Assembly: GCA_003486645.1 (NCBI GenBank)
Contig: DNGI01000533.1
Span: 1-10,189 of the forward strand
DNA length: 10,189 bases
Origin: Cyanobacteria bacterium UBA11370
Lineage (GTDB): Bacteria; Cyanobacteriota; Cyanobacteriia; Cyanobacteriales; Coleofasciculaceae
Direction: 5' to 3'
The notes under the pieces are model-generated. The model did no database searches. It saw only the letters and a list, made by a program, of their open reading frames with translations, and was not told where the DNA came from. The translations under genes and the position numbers were made by a program. Positions 6,429 to 10,189 of the stretch are shown piece by piece; positions within the stretch are counted from its first letter, which is position 1, and each line of letters starts with the position of its first letter.

Positions 6429-7226
6429 GTGTCAAAGGCATATCTTTCAAAAACAATTCTCAGTCAAGCTACACCAATTTTGGGAGCAGCGGCATTAAGT
6501 GCGATCGCGCTTTTGGGTATGCCGCAGTCTGCTAAGGCAGCACCTGATTGTGGCCCAGGAGCTGATTGGGTCAATAACTGCGAGGCTGGAAGTGATCATT
6601 TTAAAAACAGTTGGGTCAACATTCATTTATGGTGGGATGTACCTGTACTAGAAGCTATAGTTGGTCCTCTTCCCTACGATTTTAAAATGAATGACTGGCT
6701 TATGTTTTCAGGTCCAGTCTGGGTTGATCGGGAAGCAGGAGAAAATGGGATTATTAAAACGAATCTGTCCCATAGTCTGAAAGGAAAGCATCACTTCTTT
6801 GGCGATCTCACCTTAAATACAACAGGAACGGGGGAGATTGAAGATATTGATAATGATGGTCTTGCCAATAGCTTTTTTGATGTTGACTTCACGTTAAATG
6901 CTGCTGGGTTCCAGGGGTCTTTTGGAGGTAGCACAACAATTTATGCGGATCGTTTCTTGACAGGAGTTTCTCCTGATAATCCAGGGGTGTTACCTGGTCC
7001 AGGTACCGGGGTAATTTGCCCCAGTTCACCACAAGGAGTCATTATCTATTGCGGTGGCCAAACTCCTCTGTTTGCTTTCGATCCCGCTGGCAATCCTATT
7101 CAGGTGGGAATAATCCATAGTGAGGAACACATAGTTCACACTCCTGAACCTGCAACAGCACTAGCATCCATCTTTGCAGGACTAACAGCAATATTTGGAT
7201 TAACGAGAAAACAACGCTCAAAGTAG
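6429..7226 (+). CDS. secreted PEP-CTERM sorting domain protein
   Basis: This 265-residue protein starts at GTG. Residues 1-38 form a Sec signal peptide: basic start, hydrophobic PILGAAALSAIALLGM, and a likely cleavage at SAKA/AP. The C-terminus is a PEP-CTERM anchor: HTPEPATALAS with the PEP motif at 239-241, a hydrophobic helix SIFAGLTAIFGL, and a basic tail TRKQRSK. PEP-CTERM proteins are recognised by an exosortase and processed to the cell surface or exopolysaccharide layer. No exosortase gene is in the window. The mature body is beta-rich and Gly/Asn/Asp-rich, has an acidic calcium-loop-like stretch DIDNDGLANSFFDVDF (139-154), and four cysteines (41, 51, 197, 208) that could form disulfides. 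I do not recognise a further domain. It lies 155 bp before the DUF1702 gene on the same strand, with a hairpin between them. Confidence 0.88.
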   Translation: MSKAYLSKTILSQATPILGAAALSAIALLGMPQSAKAAPDCGPGADWVNNCEAGSDHFKNSWVNIHLWWDVPVLEAIVGPLPYDFKMNDWLMFSGPVWVDREAGENGIIKTNLSHSLKGKHHFFGDLTLNTTGTGEIEDIDNDGLANSFFDVDFTLNAAGFQGSFGGSTTIYADRFLTGVSPDNPGVLPGPGTGVICPSSPQGVIIYCGGQTPLFAFDPAGNPIQVGIIHSEEHIVHTPEPATALASIFAGLTAIFGLTRKQRSK

Positions 7227-7240
7227 TCCTAAAAATCAAG

Positions 7241-7271
7241 ATGCGTCCTGGCTGCATTAGTTGGGGCGCAT
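7241..7271 (+). terminator. stem-loop after the PEP-CTERM gene, possible terminator or mRNA-stabilising hairpin
   Basis: Fourteen bases after the stop codon, ATGCGTCCT (7241-7249) can pair with GGGGCGCAT (7263-7271): nine base pairs including two G-U wobbles, with a 13-nt loop. No U-tract follows, so it is not a textbook intrinsic terminator. It could instead protect the upstream mRNA end while allowing read-through into the DUF1702 gene. Confidence 0.4.
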
Positions 7272-7381
7272 AGCTATAAAGTCAACCAAAAACTTACTAA
7301 ATCTAGACAAACCAAATTAACCTCAAAAAGTTTACTCATATCTGCTCCAAAGACAAAATCTTAGGGAGTCAGGGACACCCT

Positions 7382-8524
7382 ATGCTTCAAACATTAATAA
7401 AATCCAAAATCCAAAATCCATTAGCGCAGCGGCGCGTAGCGCAATCCAAAATCAATATAATTTCCTGGCAATACCTACGTCAACACCTCTTCAGTATTTC
7501 CCCAGAAGAAGCAACATTTGCCCGACGTGGATTTCATAGCAGCAATATTCAAACCCAACAACAATTAGAACAAATCGGTCATACCTTTTTGCAAGGGTAT
7601 CATGAGGCGATCGCAAACCCTGAACCCGAAACCCTGATTCCCCAACTCAATACTGTCACCACCGAGTTACGTGGATTTGCTTTTGAAGGAGCAGCAATGG
7701 GTCTTGCTCTACTCGATATCCTAACACCTTGGAAATCGAATCGAGTCCAGATGTTTCTAGCAGACGCTGGGGCAAATCATATTTATATGGTATATGTCGG
7801 AATGGGTTGGGCATTAGCTCGAATTCCTTTTAGTCTTGAACACTATCTAACTCAACTCAACCAAAAAACAGCAAAAAAACAAACCCTTTCACATCCCCTA
7901 TATTCATACCAACCCAATCCAAAATCCATTAGCGTAGCGGCACGAAGTGCAATCCAAAATCCAAAATCCATTGACTCTTTATTAGGTTGGCTAGCCATTG
8001 ATGGATATGGTTTCCACCAAGGTTATTTCTACCCTTCACAGTATGTACAAAAACAAGCATTACCTAAAAAACTTTCCGGTTATAGTCGTCGCGTTTTTGA
8101 CCAAGGTTTAGGTCGTAGCCTTTGGTTTGTTTATGGTGCAGATATTCCTGGCATTACTAACAGTTTACTTACGTTTCATCCAGATAGATTATCCGATCTT
8201 TGGAGTGGTATCGGTTTAGCTTGTACTTATGCTGGAGGCGTAGATGGTGATGCCATTAAAGCTTTAAAAATAGCAGCCGGAAACTATCAGCATCACCTCG
8301 CTCAGGGAGCAGCCTTTGCCGCAAAAGCTCGTCAGAGAGCAGGCAATTTAACACCTCACACAGAACTAGCTTGTCAATTATTATGCGGAATGTCTAGCGA
8401 TGCAGCGGCTGAAATTACAGATATTGCCCTAGAGAATTTATCCCCTGAAGAAGAAACACCCGCTTATGAAGTTTGGCGGCGGCGAATTCAAGGTCAATTT
8501 CAATTATTAGGAGCTAACGCATGA
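7382..8524 (+). CDS. DUF1702 family protein (enediyne-cassette-associated family), with repeat-derived insertions
   Basis: This 380-residue soluble-looking protein is recognised as DUF1702 by SISPEEATFARRGF (38-51), LRGFAFEGAAMGLALLDILTP (96-116), the LLGWLAIDGYGFHQGYF block (200-216), QGLGRSLWFVYGAD (241-254) and GIGLACTYAGG (276-286). DUF1702 proteins belong to the set of conserved unknown-function genes that accompany enediyne polyketide synthases, but they also occur in other bacteria including cyanobacteria; the biochemical role is unknown. Two segments look foreign. Residues 7-24, before the conserved start, and about 160-199, between SLEHYLTQLN and LLGWLAIDGYG, are encoded by dispersed repeats. 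The ATG at 7382 follows AGGG at 7 nt; no other ATG, GTG or TTG codon lies in frame before the conserved domain, so the repeat peptide seems to be translated. The stop overlaps the next gene's start (ATGA), indicating coupled expression. Confidence 0.85.
   Translation: MLQTLIKSKIQNPLAQRRVAQSKINIISWQYLRQHLFSISPEEATFARRGFHSSNIQTQQQLEQIGHTFLQGYHEAIANPEPETLIPQLNTVTTELRGFAFEGAAMGLALLDILTPWKSNRVQMFLADAGANHIYMVYVGMGWALARIPFSLEHYLTQLNQKTAKKQTLSHPLYSYQPNPKSISVAARSAIQNPKSIDSLLGWLAIDGYGFHQGYFYPSQYVQKQALPKKLSGYSRRVFDQGLGRSLWFVYGADIPGITNSLLTFHPDRLSDLWSGIGLACTYAGGVDGDAIKALKIAAGNYQHHLAQGAAFAAKARQRAGNLTPHTELACQLLCGMSSDAAAEITDIALENLSPEEETPAYEVWRRRIQGQFQLLGANA
7399..7453 (+). repeat. 22-nt small dispersed repeat in AAAATCC heptamers, copy 1, inside the DUF1702 gene
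   Basis: Three perfect AAAATCC heptamers (7399-7419) precede a 22-nt insert (7421-7442) that begins TTAGCGCAGCGG and ends in the hairpin GCGC-GTA-GCGC (7432-7442). The heptamer-like sequence AATCCAAAATC resumes at 7443. The whole lies in codons 6-24 of the DUF1702 gene and is read in the frame TTA-GCG-CAG. The size and the position within a heptamer repeat fit the very small mobile repeats described in Nostoc-type genomes. Confidence 0.8.
7916..7970 (+). repeat. 22-nt small dispersed repeat in AAAATCC heptamers, copy 2, inside the DUF1702 gene
   Basis: The same 22-nt insert (7929-7950, 18 of 22 identical to copy 1) begins TTAGCGTAGCGG and ends in the hairpin GCAC-GAA-GTGC (7940-7950). It is flanked by AATCCAAAATCCA on the left and by two full AAAATCC units on the right. 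Here it is read in a different frame from copy 1 (ATT-AGC-GTA), giving residues 178-197 with NPKSISVAARSAIQNPKSI. Confidence 0.8.
8509..8513 (+). promoter_or_regulatory. Shine-Dalgarno AGGAG for the FG-GAP/UnbV-like gene, inside the DUF1702 coding end
   Basis: AGGAG lies 7 nt before ATG at 8521, within the last codons of the DUF1702 gene. Together with the ATGA stop/start overlap this supports translational coupling of the two genes and fixes the start of the second. Confidence 0.75.
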
Positions 8525-10189
8525 AGATTTTAGCAAAATTCATCAAACGCCATGCCAAGCGACTAGTAGCGATCGCATTAATTTTCGGTTTATTCTGTTT
8601 TACCCGCCTCCCCGCTTTATCCGCTACCGAACGAGATATTCTCGCATCACGCTTTAATTTCACATCCTTACCCTTACCTGAATTAGCGGGACATTCGCGT
8701 AAATTTGTACGCTCCGTTCATCCTAGTTTAGAACGTCATGCTGCCTGGATTTCTGCGGTTGGTGCTTCAGTCGCACTCAATGATTTGGATAAAGATGGCT
8801 TATCTAATGATATTTGTTATGTCGATACACGCACTGATCAAGTAATAGTCGCACCAGTGCCAGGAACACCTCAGCGCTATCAATCCTTTGCATTAGAACC
8901 CTCGAATCTACCTTATAATTCATCCACAATGGCACCGATGGGTTGCTTACCTGGGGATTTAAATGAAGATGGTTTGATGGATGTCCTAGTTTACTATTGG
9001 GGACGGACTCCTATTGCATTTTTGAAGACGCAAAATTCTTTTGAATCTCTACAGGGTAATAGTTATGTACAACAAGAAATAGCATCAGAGCAAGAACGTT
9101 GGTACACAAATGCAGCTACTTTTGCTGACTTAGATGGTAATGGACATAATGATTTAATTATTGGTAACTACTTCGCGGATGGTGCAGAAATTCTTAATAC
9201 TAAGGCAACGGGTGTAGAGTCCATGCAACATTCCATGACTCGCGCTTATAACGGTGGTAAAAATAGAGTTCTACGTTGGACAGAAGCAACTATAGGAAAT
9301 AACCCAACAGTACAGTTTAAGGAAGTTGCAGGAGTACTGGATGAAAAAATTGCTCGTGGTTGGACATTGGGAGTAGGTGCAGCAGATTTGGATGGCGATC
9401 TTTTACCCGAACTCTATTTTGCTAATGATTTTGGTCCTGATCGACTCTTGCACAATCGTTCCCAACCCGGAAAACTCCAATTCGCACTTTTGGAAGGTGA
9501 GAAAAAATTAACAACACCCAATTCCAAAGTACTAGGTCACGATTCTTTTAAAGGCATGGGCGTGGATTTCGGCGATATTAATAATGATGGATTACTTGAT
9601 ATTTATGTCAGTAATATTGCCGCCGACTATGCGCTTGAAGAAAGCCATTTTATGTTTACAAGTACAGGCGATACTGATAGAATGAAAAAAGGCATCGCTC
9701 CCTACGTTGACCGCAGCGAACCATTAGGATTATCCCGCAGTGGTTGGGGTTGGGAAACTAAGTTTGGCGATTTCGATAATGACGGTAATTTGGAAGCACT
9801 ACAGGCAACAGGTTTTGCTAGAGGTGAAATAAATCGTTGGCCTGAATTACACGAGTTGGCGATGGGAAATGACCAACTCTTGAGTAATCCTAATAGTTGG
9901 TTTAGTTTCAAACCTGGTGATGATTTAAGCGGTCACAATCATAACCCATTCTTTGTCCGTGCGGCTAATGGTCGATATTACGATTTAGCCAAAGAATTAG
10001 GACTCGATGCCCCCCAAGTCACACGGGGAATTGCTACCGCTGATGTAGACGGGGATGGGGATTTAGATTTTGCGATCGCTAATCAATGGGAACCGTCCTA
10101 TTTCTATCGCAATGACAGTCAAAAAGCAGGCAAATTTTTAGAACTGCGTCTATTACTAGCAACAGATTTGGCAGCGGATGTGGCAGCGG
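8521..10189 (+). CDS. FG-GAP/VCBS repeat protein of the CRTAC1/UnbV (ASPIC) type, 3' end outside window
   Basis: This frame is open from ATG at 8521 to the window edge (556 codons, no stop), so the gene is cut off. A basic N-terminus and hydrophobic segment (RLVAIALIFGLFCFTRLPALSA, about 14-35) form a signal peptide or anchor, so the protein probably acts outside the cytoplasm. Seven calcium-loop motifs of FG-GAP beta-propeller blades follow: DLDKDGLSND (88), DLNEDGLMDV (146), DLDGNGHNDL (203), DLDGDLLPEL (289), DINNDGLLDI (352), DFDNDGNLEA (417) and DVDGDGDLDF (508). The segment YFYRNDSQKAGKFLELRLLL near the cut looks like the start of the ASPIC/UnbV domain, which should continue beyond the edge. 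UnbV-type proteins accompany DUF1702 proteins around enediyne PKS genes; their molecular function is unknown. The ATGA overlap with the DUF1702 gene suggests the two products work together. Confidence 0.85.
   Translation, partial: MKILAKFIKRHAKRLVAIALIFGLFCFTRLPALSATERDILASRFNFTSLPLPELAGHSRKFVRSVHPSLERHAAWISAVGASVALNDLDKDGLSNDICYVDTRTDQVIVAPVPGTPQRYQSFALEPSNLPYNSSTMAPMGCLPGDLNEDGLMDVLVYYWGRTPIAFLKTQNSFESLQGNSYVQQEIASEQERWYTNAATFADLDGNGHNDLIIGNYFADGAEILNTKATGVESMQHSMTRAYNGGKNRVLRWTEATIGNNPTVQFKEVAGVLDEKIARGWTLGVGAADLDGDLLPELYFANDFGPDRLLHNRSQPGKLQFALLEGEKKLTTPNSKVLGHDSFKGMGVDFGDINNDGLLDIYVSNIAADYALEESHFMFTSTGDTDRMKKGIAPYVDRSEPLGLSRSGWGWETKFGDFDNDGNLEALQATGFARGEINRWPELHELAMGNDQLLSNPNSWFSFKPGDDLSGHNHNPFFVRAANGRYYDLAKELGLDAPQVTRGIATADVDGDGDLDFAIANQWEPSYFYRNDSQKAGKFLELRLLLATDLAADVAA

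Noticed and set aside
7399..7970. CRISPR array suspected from the repeated AATCCAAAATCC sequences
   Set aside because: The repeats are 7-nt tandem units and two 22-nt inserts about 500 bp apart inside one coding gene, without regular spacers.
9702..9911. 69-codon minus-strand ORF
   Set aside because: It is antisense inside the FG-GAP/UnbV-like gene, whose plus-strand frame carries clear calcium-loop motifs through this stretch.

Overview
The window looks like a chromosomal segment of a cyanobacterium, probably a filamentous one. Eight perfect copies of the HIP1 octamer GCGATCGC are present (starting at 1233, 1933, 2017, 6325, 6501, 7607, 8569 and 10072). The gene content also fits: a Uma2/DUF820 nuclease, DUF3611, a DevC permease and a PEP-CTERM protein. 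So do the heptameric short tandem repeats and very small dispersed repeats.

Layout. Minus strand, 25-2081: a Uma2-type PD-(D/E)XK protein, a PadR-family regulator, a doubtful 72-residue ORF and a membrane-anchored NTF2/SnoaL-like protein. Plus strand, 2526-4525: a DUF3611 (Tic21/PIC1-like) membrane protein and seryl-tRNA synthetase (serS, GTG start). Minus strand, 4613-5767: a DevC-type ABC permease, convergent with serS and without devB or devA beside it. A 661-bp AT-rich non-coding stretch follows. Plus strand, 6429 to the end: a PEP-CTERM secreted protein, a DUF1702 protein, and an ATGA-overlapping long FG-GAP/UnbV-like (CRTAC1-type) protein that runs off the window. This last ORF has no stop inside the window; I translated it by hand to 556 codons.

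The most interesting part is the right third. DUF1702 and UnbV-type proteins are members of the conserved accessory cassette found around enediyne polyketide synthases. Here they form a translationally coupled pair next to a surface-sorted PEP-CTERM protein, with no PKS visible. The DUF1702 gene carries two copies of a 22-nt dispersed repeat embedded in AAAATCC heptamers. The two copies are read in two different frames, and their hairpin differs by a compensatory base pair.

Intergenic regions are rich in repeats: a 98-bp inverted-repeat element with a G-tract core (2286-2383), a 13-bp perfect inverted repeat (2416-2466), a GTTGTTG heptamer array (4526-4558) and a minus-strand G-quadruplex motif between convergent genes (4581-4609). 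No tRNA, rRNA, CRISPR array or complete insertion sequence was seen.
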